Notes under the pieces: model-generated
The model's input: the letters and a program-made list of their open reading frames with translations, nothing else
What the model was told of the DNA's origin: nothing
Database searches by the model: none
Translations under genes and position numbers: made by a program
Assembly (NCBI RefSeq): GCF_004217555.1
Contig: NZ_SHKW01000001.1
Location: forward strand, 3,658,001-3,722,000
Reading direction: 5' to 3'
Source of the DNA: Edaphobacter modestus
GTDB lineage: Bacteria; Acidobacteriota; Terriglobia; Terriglobales; Acidobacteriaceae
DNA length: 64,000 nt
Shown: positions 43,371 through 51,047 of the stretch, piece after piece
How positions within the stretch are numbered: position 1 is the first letter of the stretch
How the letters are laid out: each line of letters starts with the position of its first letter

Positions 43371-45149
43371 TTATTTCGTTTCAGTTACAGCGTTCGGATA
43401 GATTCCCGGGATCGGTGCCGTCTTCTGAGGTTCGAGCTCAGGATGCGGGAATGGCTTGCGCGGCATCATCGCCTCCCGCTCGCTCGTGTTGTAAAGGAAG
43501 ATCGCCTCGATCACAGCCGCCTGCTCCAGATCCTCGGCATGAAGCCGGTCGAAGGTGTCCATATCAGAGTGATGCGTGCGCGTCTCATAGTCCATCGGGT
43601 CCTGGATGTACTGAAAGCCCGGCAGGCCCACAGCATCGAACGACAGGTGGTCGGTTCCGCCCGTATCCCGATAGCTGAGGGTGGTAACGCCAAGATCCTT
43701 CAGCGGAGCGATCCACTGCGCAAAGATCGGTGCAATGGCATAGTTCTCCTGGGTATAGACGCCGCGGATTTTGCCCGTACCGTTGTCCAGGTTGTAGTAG
43801 GCGTCCAGCGTCTCCCACTCCTTCGTCGTCGTCAGCTTTCCACGCCGCCGCATGAAGCTTGGCGTGCCTGTCGGGTCTGGATGCTCCGGTTCGGCAAACG
43901 TTCCGAAGTGCTGCTTCACATACCCCTGCGATCCGAACAGACCCTCCTCCTCGCCCGACCACAGCGCAATCCGGACCGTTCGTCGAGGCTTCAGGTCAAG
44001 CGCCTTCAGGATGCGCACGGCCTCCATAGCCACGACCGAACCAGCCGCATTGTCGGTTGCGCCCGTTCCAGAGATCCAGCTGTCGAGATGGCCTCCCACC
44101 ATCACCACCTGGTCCTTCAGCCTGGGATCGGAACCCGGAATCTCCGCCACCGTGTCGAAGCCATGCTCGTGATCGCCCGTGAACTTCGTCTCGATGTTCA
44201 GTTCCAGCGTTACCGGTACATTATGTTCCAGCAGACGCGCCAGACGGTTGTAGTGCTCGATCATCATGACGGCGTTCGGAATCGTTACTGCCGTCTCCTT
44301 CGTCTGCGCGCCGCGAATCAAATTCGCGCCGTTGTCGTCGAAGATAATGCCGGTGCCGCCGCTATTGCGTCCATCGCGAGTCGGAGTGATGATCGCGGCT
44401 ACTCCTTCAGCGGTCATCATCTTCAGCGCTTCGGTCCGCAGCTCAGCCTGCTTTCTGCGGTCGGCCATCAACTGCTGAACGTTAGGAGCGCCGGGACGAC
44501 CGTCGCTTGTCGGATAGGTCTCCATCTCCGCCAGATCCTCCGCGGTATAGCGACGGAAGAGAGGGTCCGTCAGGTCAGGAGTCGTACGAATCCCCCCAAA
44601 GAGGACGATCTTGCCCTTCAGCTTGCCCTTGTACTTGTCGAGATCCTTTGCCTCGCTGAGGTTCACGTAAACTGCCTCGCCGGTGAGTGTTCCGTTCGTC
44701 GCCGGCGACCACGGCGCCGCCTGCAGCCAGAGAGGCTCCGGGTCGGGCGTGATCATCCGTCCCCACGTATTGATCTGTTGCCATCCCATGCCGAACTCAC
44801 CCCAGTCCTCCAGGTGCGCGTTCTCCAGGCCAATCTTCGTCAGGGTGTTGCAGGTCCACTCATTTGCCTTCTTCATGTTGGGCGAACCCGTAAGCCGTGG
44901 CCCGATACCGTTCGTCAGCGCGTCGGCAAACTCCATGACGTGCGAGTGTTTGAAGCCTTCTTCGCGGATGCGCGCATACATCGTCAGGTCGAGATTCTCT
45001 CGAGCCGGCTGCGGGCCGTAATAAGAAGGTGTCTCTGCGATGGGTTCTTTTTTGACGGGCCTTTTGTCGGCTGCAACAGAGGGAATCGCGAGACCAGCAA
45101 CTGCAGCCGTATAAAAACTCCAACGCGCAACGGTGCGAACGAGTGACAT
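43371..45149 (-). CDS. Exported M28-family zinc metallopeptidase
   Basis: The start at 45149 follows TTTGGAGGACC; an ATG at 45191 is less likely. The 592-aa protein has a signal peptide (cleavage near S-V-A-A), a PA-like insert around G-I-A-A-I-I-T-P, and the M28 zinc site. The metal ligands are His in V-G-G-H-L-D-S-W, Asp in G-A-T-D-N-A-A-G-S-V, Glu in W-S-G-E-E-E-G-L-F-G-S and the late His in T-R-T-H-H-S-D-M-D-T. It probably removes N-terminal amino acids from peptides in the periplasm, in the manner of aminopeptidase PaqP-type carboxypeptidases. Confidence 0.88.
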   Translation of the reverse strand: MSLVRTVARWSFYTAAVAGLAIPSVAADKRPVKKEPIAETPSYYGPQPARENLDLTMYARIREEGFKHSHVMEFADALTNGIGPRLTGSPNMKKANEWTCNTLTKIGLENAHLEDWGEFGMGWQQINTWGRMITPDPEPLWLQAAPWSPATNGTLTGEAVYVNLSEAKDLDKYKGKLKGKIVLFGGIRTTPDLTDPLFRRYTAEDLAEMETYPTSDGRPGAPNVQQLMADRRKQAELRTEALKMMTAEGVAAIITPTRDGRNSGGTGIIFDDNGANLIRGAQTKETAVTIPNAVMMIEHYNRLARLLEHNVPVTLELNIETKFTGDHEHGFDTVAEIPGSDPRLKDQVVMVGGHLDSWISGTGATDNAAGSVVAMEAVRILKALDLKPRRTVRIALWSGEEEGLFGSQGYVKQHFGTFAEPEHPDPTGTPSFMRRRGKLTTTKEWETLDAYYNLDNGTGKIRGVYTQENYAIAPIFAQWIAPLKDLGVTTLSYRDTGGTDHLSFDAVGLPGFQYIQDPMDYETRTHHSDMDTFDRLHAEDLEQAAVIEAIFLYNTSEREAMMPRKPFPHPELEPQKTAPIPGIYPNAVTETK

Positions 45150-45464
45150 GCCTGAAGGTCCTCCAAAAGTAAATAAGGGGTGATCGGACAACGAAGAATA
45201 GCAGAATGGCTATGGAGACGAAGGCACAGGCGAAAAAGTTGATAAAAGCGGCGTCGAAACCAATGTTTCGAAGTGCGGTAAGTAAAAACCCGTAGTCACT
45301 TTTGCCGAGTTCCTTTTGTGGTCAGCCTTGGAGGAACGATGCAGACCCTTCCCACCGGTCGAACTCAATCGTCACAAGATAGTTCGACTGGCCGTGAGCT
45401 GGATGAACCATTGCGCTTGAGCCAGGCCGTTCACCGAAAGTTCCCGGCATGAGAAAATCTCCAT
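45150..45464. other. Intergenic region with a short ORF
   Basis: A 314-bp spacer that contains a 37-codon ORF (45339-45452) described separately and nothing else recognisable. Confidence 0.4.
45339..45452 (+). CDS. Possible 37-aa small protein
   Basis: The ATG at 45339 has a strong GGAGGAACG Shine-Dalgarno. It begins M-Q-T-L-P-T and is rich in Gln, Ser and Arg. It lies 12 bp before the next small gene. A similar start (M-Q-T-V-P-T) recurs at 45807. No family is known. Confidence 0.35.
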   Translation: MQTLPTGRTQSSQDSSTGRELDEPLRLSQAVHRKFPA

Positions 45465-45668
45465 ATGAGTGACTTCATCCCGAAAGCAGGCGGAATAAAG
45501 ATCGGCGGTCTGGGCCCCAAGGCGCAGAAGCTTCAAGCGCTGCGCGAAAAAGCGGCCCAGGCAAAGAATGGCGCAAAGGCGGTCCCGGGGCAGTCGGCGG
45601 CATCGGTCAAGGCCAAAGATTCGTTCGCCAATACCAAAAAGACCAACTTCCAGCGCAAGGCCACCTAA
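45465..45668 (+). CDS. Small basic hypothetical protein (67 aa)
   Basis: A Lys/Ala/Gln-rich protein without hydrophobic segments: a Gly-rich opening (A-G-G-I-K-I-G-G-L-G-P-K-A) and a predicted helix (K-L-Q-A-L-R-E-K-A-A-Q-A-K-N-G), ending in F-Q-R-K-A-T. The composition suggests a small nucleic-acid or ribosome-associated protein, without further support. Confidence 0.5.
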   Translation: MSDFIPKAGGIKIGGLGPKAQKLQALREKAAQAKNGAKAVPGQSAASVKAKDSFANTKKTNFQRKAT

Positions 45669-45937
45669 CCAGGTCCACCCAGGCGGCAGCACAAGCATCT
45701 GAAGAATCCAGGAAAGATGCAGCTGCTCAACCTGCGGGTCCGAATCTCGATCCCGCTTACTCCCTGCGCAGCCGTTGTCTCTGAGGCCTAGGCTTGCGGA
45801 GAACCTATGCAGACCGTTCCCACGGACCATGCGCGAACGCTTGGCTTCGACACCCTCTAAGCTCATCTATACAAAGCAGAACTAGAGGCTCGGTCCCGCC
45901 AGGCCAGTCATAGACAGTCTTCAACTGCAGGATACTG
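45669..45937. other. Intergenic region with a second M-Q-T ORF
   Basis: At 45807-45860 a 17-codon ORF, preceded by GGAG, begins M-Q-T-V-P-T. Its first 20 bases match the start of the 45339 ORF at 18 positions. Another short ORF starts at about 45718. None can be confirmed. Confidence 0.3.
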
Positions 45938-46255
45938 CTAGCTTTTACGAGTGATCCGCTTCACCCACAGCGTGCCCAGGTATCCCCACGCCGCCATCAG
46001 TGTGATTACGCCGACGGTCAACCCGCCCCGCGCGTAGCTCAGCGCGAGGTCCACATTCTGGTGGGTCGTCGAGTTGTAAATCAGGATTCCGAAGATCCCC
46101 ACAAAGGTCGCCGCGAAGAAGGCTGAAAATCCAACGGCGGCTCCCATCAGCAGGCTCGCGAACCATCCCAGGTCGCCCATCGGCACCCCGAAGAGATTTG
46201 CTTTTGCTTCCTGCGTCTGTCGTGGTATTCCTTCTTCCTGCGATCCTGGCGTCAT
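45938..46255 (-). CDS. Small membrane protein (105 aa)
   Basis: Two transmembrane segments (residues ~30-60 containing W-F-A-S-L-L-M-G-A-A-V-G-F-S-A-F-F, and ~75-95 containing G-V-I-T-L-M-A-A-W-G-Y-L) with a polar N-terminus. No family is recognised. It is divergent from the 46275 gene with only 19 bp between start codons; TATTCT lies 6 nt before its ATG. Confidence 0.6.
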   Translation of the reverse strand: MTPGSQEEGIPRQTQEAKANLFGVPMGDLGWFASLLMGAAVGFSAFFAATFVGIFGILIYNSTTHQNVDLALSYARGGLTVGVITLMAAWGYLGTLWVKRITRKS

Positions 46256-46274
46256 ACCAGTAGAATACTGCTTT
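46256..46274. promoter_or_regulatory. Shared bidirectional promoter gap with palindrome
   Basis: Nineteen bases separate two divergent start codons. They hold the palindrome CAGTA-GAA-TACTG (46258-46270), which supplies TAGAAT on the + strand (8 nt before ATG 46275) and TATTCT on the - strand (6 nt before ATG 46255). Neither gene has a Shine-Dalgarno. Both may be leaderless and share one control site. Confidence 0.55.
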
Positions 46275-47036
46275 ATGGCAGAAGGCGTTCAAAACGGATT
46301 ACTGCGGGCCGTACAGGTGGCTCGCGAGACAGCGGTGCATCATGCACCTAACGGCATTGCGTTTGCAGCCTTTGGCGATAACAGCCTCGACGGGCCCGAT
46401 CTCGAACGCATGGTGCAGGCCGTTCCTTCGGCCATCGCCTCGGCTCTGGCCCGCAAGGCCTACTACTTCGTTCCGCTCGCCCTCAGCGAAGGCCGCGCTG
46501 GCGATGCCACCCTTGTGGCTCCGGCCTACACCACCGAGCTCGGCGACCAGGCCATCTGCCACCGCAACGTCACTCTCGACGACGCCGACGGAGTCTTCAT
46601 CTCCACCCGCCTTCTCGGCGACCGCTTTGCCCTGTCCTTCGAGTTCTTCATCAACGTCGGCCATGCTTTCGTCGATGTTGCCGGAGTTCCCGAAAGCTTT
46701 CAGCAGCTCGCCTGGACCCAGGCCCTCGCCGATGTCCGGGGCGAGACCTCGCAGGACGCCTGGGAGAGCCGCAATCTCTCGCTCGCCGGAAGGTCCGAAG
46801 GCAAGTCCACCATCGATGAGCGTGCCAAGACCAGCTTTCTCGAGAGCGCCTTCTCCGACGCCATCGCCATCTATCTGCTCTCGCTCTCCATCGACTTCGA
46901 CTACACCGAGCTGCGCGAGCGCGAGTACCCGCTTCTGGCCCCGCAAGCCCTTGCAGAGCGCCTGCGCCACGTCGCCAAACTCTTTCCGCCCAACTCCGGC
47001 TACGAGTTCGCCATCCGCTACCGCCGCCGCGCCTAA
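46275..47036 (+). CDS. Conserved-looking hypothetical protein (253 aa)
   Basis: A soluble protein with mixed strands and helices, including G-I-A-F-A-A-F-G-D-N-S-L-D-G and N-V-G-H-A-F-V-D-V-A-G-V-P-E-S-F. No catalytic motif or family is recognised. It precedes the thioredoxin gene on the same strand. Confidence 0.55.
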   Translation: MAEGVQNGLLRAVQVARETAVHHAPNGIAFAAFGDNSLDGPDLERMVQAVPSAIASALARKAYYFVPLALSEGRAGDATLVAPAYTTELGDQAICHRNVTLDDADGVFISTRLLGDRFALSFEFFINVGHAFVDVAGVPESFQQLAWTQALADVRGETSQDAWESRNLSLAGRSEGKSTIDERAKTSFLESAFSDAIAIYLLSLSIDFDYTELREREYPLLAPQALAERLRHVAKLFPPNSGYEFAIRYRRRA

Positions 47037-47197
47037 GCCGAGCCCTTCGCTTCGGCCAGATGCCTCTCCCACCCTTCCTGCTCCGCCCTTTCCGCGGACG
47101 AACGTGTGCCTGCCAACGTCGAATAAGCTCCCCCCTTTTGTCCCAGTTGTATCTTCGCCCTCCCCTTTCGCATCCAACAAAGCCGGAGCCGAACGCC

Positions 47198-47636
47198 ATG
47201 CCAGTGATCCGAACCTGCCCCAACTGCGGGCAGAAGAATCGCATCCCCGCGACCCGTCTTGCCGACACAGGCCGGTGCGGGGCCTGCAAAAATGAGCTCG
47301 CCCCCGTCGGCGAACCGATACCCGTAGATACGCAGCTCTTCGACGAGATCGTGCAGAATGCCCCTGTTCCAATCCTGGTCGACTTCTGGGCCGAATGGTG
47401 CGGACCCTGCCGCATGGCCGCCCATGAGGTCGCACGAACCGCAGCCGACACCAAGGGTCGCGCCCTGGTCCTCAAGGTCGACACCGAGCAGAATCCCCAA
47501 CTCTCGGCCCGCTACAACGTGCGTGGCATTCCCAACTTCGCCGTCTTCTCCGGAGGCCAAACTCGTCTCGCAGCAGGCCGGCCTCGTAGGCCACCAGCAG
47601 ATGGAAAGCTGGCTCGACTCCGCACGCACCACCTAA
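47198..47636 (+). pseudogene. trxC: TrxC-type thioredoxin with a single-base frameshift
   Basis: The ATG at 47198 opens a thioredoxin of the TrxC type: an N-terminal zinc ribbon (C-P-N-C...C-G-A-C) and the active site F-W-A-E-W-C-G-P-C-R-M, with cis-Pro in G-I-P-N-F-A-V-F. After F-S-G-G the frame breaks. In the actual frame it runs on into an unrelated Arg-rich tail to 47722. Removing one C at 47557-47558 gives K-L-V-S-Q-Q-A-G-L-V-G and M-E-S-W-L-D-S-A-R-T-T, a normal C-terminus ending at 47636. The lost part is the last strand and helix. A sequencing error is as likely as a real mutation. Confidence 0.75.
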
Positions 47637-47784
47637 GCGCAGAAGCGGCCTCTTTGCACCGTCAATGTTTTGACAGCTCTAGCAAACTTCACTTCCGTAC
47701 CCGGTGGGCGTCTATTAGCTGACCGTAAGCCGCACGCAAACGTGTGAACCTCTGCACCGGCCGGCCGGTTAACTAAGCCAACTC

Positions 47785-47831
47785 TTGACAGGCATCGAAT
47801 CCGGAGATATTACTTCCATAGTTAGACTATG
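47785..47831 (+). promoter_or_regulatory. Strong promoter with palindromic operator upstream of the second padR gene
   Basis: TTGACA (47785-47790), 17 bp, then TATTAC (47808-47813) form a near-consensus sigma-70 promoter. A perfect palindrome CATAGT-TAG-ACTATG (47817-47831) follows where transcription would start, so a bound repressor would block initiation. Confidence 0.75.
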
Positions 47832-47858
47832 TCAGTGTTCGCGGGAGGAATTTGCTTT

Positions 47859-48224
47859 ATGGCCGCCCTCATCAACCGGAGATCCGCCCCGTCGGAAGAT
47901 CGTGACGAAATCCCTCCAGGCACACTCTATCTCCTTGTCCTCAAGACCCTCGCCGTTCGTGGCCGGCTTCACGGCTATGAGATCGCGGAATCCATCCAGC
48001 AGCAGTCCGACGAAATCCTCCAGGTAGAGGAAGGCTCGCTCTATCCCGCTCTCCAGCGCATGCTCATCAAGGGCTGGGTCGCAGCAGAGTGGGGAGTAAC
48101 CTCCGGCAACCGTCGTGCCCGCTACTACACCCTCACTCCCGACGGACACAGCCAGCTCCACATCGAGGTCTCCCAGTTCCAGCGGGTCATGGGAGCCATC
48201 GCGCGCGTCATCCAGACGGCCTGA
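47859..48224 (+). CDS. PadR-family transcriptional regulator (121 aa)
   Basis: The start at 47859 follows GGGAGG. The winged helix reads G-T-L-Y-L-L-V-L-K-T-L-A, R-L-H-G-Y-E-I-A-E-S-I, E-E-G-S-L-Y-P-A-L-Q-R-M and R-R-A-R-Y-Y-T-L-T-P-D-G, all PadR hallmarks. It lies 24 bp before the ADOP permease, an arrangement typical of Acidobacteriota in which PadR represses an ABC-type export permease. Confidence 0.92.
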   Translation: MAALINRRSAPSEDRDEIPPGTLYLLVLKTLAVRGRLHGYEIAESIQQQSDEILQVEEGSLYPALQRMLIKGWVAAEWGVTSGNRRARYYTLTPDGHSQLHIEVSQFQRVMGAIARVIQTA

Positions 48225-48248
48225 CACCACCTCCCGAGGAGACCAGCT

Positions 48249-50981
48249 ATGAATCTGCCTGGCGAACTCAAACGACGGCTCGAAATGCTCCTCCACCGCG
48301 ATCGGTTTCAGCGCGATCTCGACGAAGAACTTCAGCTTCATCTCGAACTGCGCGAACAGCGGCACAGAGAGTCTGGCCTCTCGGCCGCCTCTGCGCGTCG
48401 CGCCGCCCGGCGCGGATTCGGCAATCCAACCGTACTCAGGGAGAACAGTCATATGGCATGGGGATGGAACTGGCTCGAGACCTTTCTGCAGGATGTGTCG
48501 TACGGCGTTCGGTCGATGCTGCGCAGCCCCGCTCTTACGATCGTCGCGCTCCTCTCCCTTGGCCTCGGCATCGGAGCCAACACCGCCATCTTCAGCTTCA
48601 TGGATGCCATCATGCTGCGCTCTCTTCCCGTCAAAGATCCCACTCAGCTTGTGGTCCTCGGCGACGGCGATGAGGCCGGAGTCACCGACCGCTACGGTTC
48701 CACCACCCTCTACTCCTATCCCTTCTTCCGCCAGTTCCAGCAGAAGAACGATGTCTTCTCCGATGTCGCCAGCGTCTTCAGCATGAATGCCAACCCGCAC
48801 GGCATCATCGACCATCGCGACCAGATGGAGCCAATCATGGTCGACATCGTCTCTGGAACCTTCTTTCCCACCCTTGGCGTCGAACCCGCCCTGGGCCGCA
48901 TGCTCACCGACGCCGATGACAACTCCGAAGGCGACCACCCCGTTGCGGTCATCAGCTATGCGTGGTGGCAGCGCGCTCTCGCCGGTGATCCCAATGTGCT
49001 CAACCATACCGTGAAGCTCGGAGACACTACTTTCAACATCGTCGGCGTCGCGCCGCCCGACTTCTTCGGAATCATGGTCGGTCACGCACCCGATCTCTGG
49101 GTCCCTATGTCGATGATGAAGGCTATTCCTCCACACTCGAACGGCTACAAAGACAACTTCTTCCAGTCAAACCTCATCCTCGGTCGGCTCAAGCCGGGCG
49201 TTAGCCGCACGCAGGCCGAAGCCAACGTCAACGTTCTTTACCAGCAGATCATCCGCGCCTTCCCTGACGCCAAGCTTAACGCCTACAACCTTCAGCATCT
49301 CGAAAAGACGCACGTCCCGGTCACTTCAATGGCCACCGGCCTCTCCTATCTGCGCCATGGTTTCTCCGATCCGCTCAAGATCCTCATGGGAGTCACCGTG
49401 CTCGTGCTGCTCATCGCCTGCGCCAACATCGCCAATCTCCTCTTGGCCCGCTCCACGGCGCGCGCTCGTGAGTTCGCCGTGCGCCAGGCCCTCGGCGCAC
49501 GGCGCCTGCGTCTCATCCGGCAATTGCTCACCGAAAGTTTCATCCTCGCCATCGCTGGCGGCGCGCTCGGCATCGCCTTCGCCGCTGTCGCCGACCGCCT
49601 TCTTTTGCGCATGATCTCCGGAGGCTTCGACGCTGATCCTATCCCGCTCGACGTCTCGCTCAACCTGCGCCTGCTCCTCTTCACCCTCTTCGCTACCATC
49701 GGCACTGTCGTCCTCTTCGGCATCGTGCCGGCATTTCGCGCCTCGCGCATCGAAGTCACCGAAGCCCTCAAGGATGGCCGCGGCTCCTCCCACGCAGCCA
49801 CACGAACTCCGTTGGGCAAGGCGCTCGTCATCGGTCAGGTCGCCCTCTCGGTCGTGCTCACCGTCGCCGCCGTGCTCTTCCTACGCAGCCTCGTCAACCT
49901 CACCCACATCGATACCGGCTTTGCGAGTACCGGCGTCCTTCGCCTCGACATCGACTCCGATGTCCTCGGCCTTAAGGCGCGGGATCCGCGCATGATCGCT
50001 ATGTTCCGCGAGATCGAACAGCGTATCGCCTCGCTTCCCGGAGTCAAAGGGGCCAGCTTTGCCTCCTTCTTCTTCCACCAGGGAAGCTGGAACGGTTCTA
50101 TTAACGTACCTGGCGCCGGTTACAACGAGCGCATCGACGTCCAGCACAACGTCATCGGCAACGACTTCTTCCGCACCATGCAGATCCCGCTTCTCGCGGG
50201 CCGCACCTTCACCCCAGCGGATACCGCCACCTCGCACAAGGTCGTCATCATCAGCGAGAGCGTCGCACGCGACCTCTTCCCCGCAGGGGGCAATCCCATT
50301 GGCCGCCACTACTTCATGGGACACGACCCTCTCCCCGACACCGACGTCGAGGTCATCGGCCTCGTCAAGGACGTAAAGTTTGGCCGCCTCGATGAACAGC
50401 AGAGGTACATCGACTACGTCCCCAACCCGCAACATCCCTCGGGCTACGGCAGTCTGGCCGTGCGCTACGAAGGCGACTTCAATGCCATCTCCTCCGGCGT
50501 GCAGCACGCCATTCATTCCGTCAACCGAATCCTGCCCATCAGCCACATCACCACGCTTGATGCGCAGGTCCAACGCACGATCGCCAATCAGCGCCTCGTC
50601 GCACAGCTCTCCGCCTTCTTCGGTCTGCTCGCGGTCTTTCTCTCCTGCATCGGAATCTACGGCCTCATGTCCTATCTTGTAAGCCGCCGCACCGGCGAGA
50701 TCGGCATCCGCATGGCTCTTGGCGCCGCGCGCTCCAACGTCCGCTGGCTCGTCATGCGCGATGTAGTTCTTCTCATCGCCATCGGTATCGCTGTAGGAGT
50801 TCCAGCCACGCTCATCGGAAGCCGCCTCGTCTCCACAATGCTCTACGGTCTAAGAGCTACCGATCCGCTCAGCCTCATTGCGGCAACCGCCACTCTGTTG
50901 CTGGTTGCTCTGATCGCAGGCTATCTGCCCGCGAGACGAGCCTCGCGCATCGATCCGACCGTCGCGCTCCGCTACGAATAA
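48249..50981 (+). CDS. ADOP-family MacB-like ABC transporter permease
   Basis: A 910-aa permease. Residues ~1-75 are the cytoplasmic prefix (D-L-D-E-E-L-Q-L-H-L-E-L, A-R-R-G-F-G-N-P-T) of acidobacterial duplicated orphan permeases. Then come two MacB-like halves, each with a periplasmic domain and FtsX-type segments: the first starts S-L-G-L-G-I-G-A-N-T-A-I-F-S, and both halves hold A-R-E-F-A-V-R-Q-A-L-G-A-R and G-E-I-G-I-R-M-A-L-G-A-A. No ATPase gene is adjacent, which is usual for this family. Export of lipids, peptides or toxins is proposed; the substrate is unknown. Confidence 0.92.
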   Translation: MNLPGELKRRLEMLLHRDRFQRDLDEELQLHLELREQRHRESGLSAASARRAARRGFGNPTVLRENSHMAWGWNWLETFLQDVSYGVRSMLRSPALTIVALLSLGLGIGANTAIFSFMDAIMLRSLPVKDPTQLVVLGDGDEAGVTDRYGSTTLYSYPFFRQFQQKNDVFSDVASVFSMNANPHGIIDHRDQMEPIMVDIVSGTFFPTLGVEPALGRMLTDADDNSEGDHPVAVISYAWWQRALAGDPNVLNHTVKLGDTTFNIVGVAPPDFFGIMVGHAPDLWVPMSMMKAIPPHSNGYKDNFFQSNLILGRLKPGVSRTQAEANVNVLYQQIIRAFPDAKLNAYNLQHLEKTHVPVTSMATGLSYLRHGFSDPLKILMGVTVLVLLIACANIANLLLARSTARAREFAVRQALGARRLRLIRQLLTESFILAIAGGALGIAFAAVADRLLLRMISGGFDADPIPLDVSLNLRLLLFTLFATIGTVVLFGIVPAFRASRIEVTEALKDGRGSSHAATRTPLGKALVIGQVALSVVLTVAAVLFLRSLVNLTHIDTGFASTGVLRLDIDSDVLGLKARDPRMIAMFREIEQRIASLPGVKGASFASFFFHQGSWNGSINVPGAGYNERIDVQHNVIGNDFFRTMQIPLLAGRTFTPADTATSHKVVIISESVARDLFPAGGNPIGRHYFMGHDPLPDTDVEVIGLVKDVKFGRLDEQQRYIDYVPNPQHPSGYGSLAVRYEGDFNAISSGVQHAIHSVNRILPISHITTLDAQVQRTIANQRLVAQLSAFFGLLAVFLSCIGIYGLMSYLVSRRTGEIGIRMALGAARSNVRWLVMRDVVLLIAIGIAVGVPATLIGSRLVSTMLYGLRATDPLSLIAATATLLLVALIAGYLPARRASRIDPTVALRYE

Positions 50982-51047
50982 CACCAGTTGGAGACAATCT
51001 TTTACATCGGCCAATGTATCTTGTCTTCCTGGGAGACAACATCGTCG

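Noticed and set aside
43254-45146. 630-codon open frame on the plus strand
   Set aside because: Antisense to the M28 peptidase; composition is Arg-rich and without motifs.
47832-49136. 434-codon open frame opposite padR and the ADOP gene
   Set aside because: Spans two well-supported genes on the other strand.
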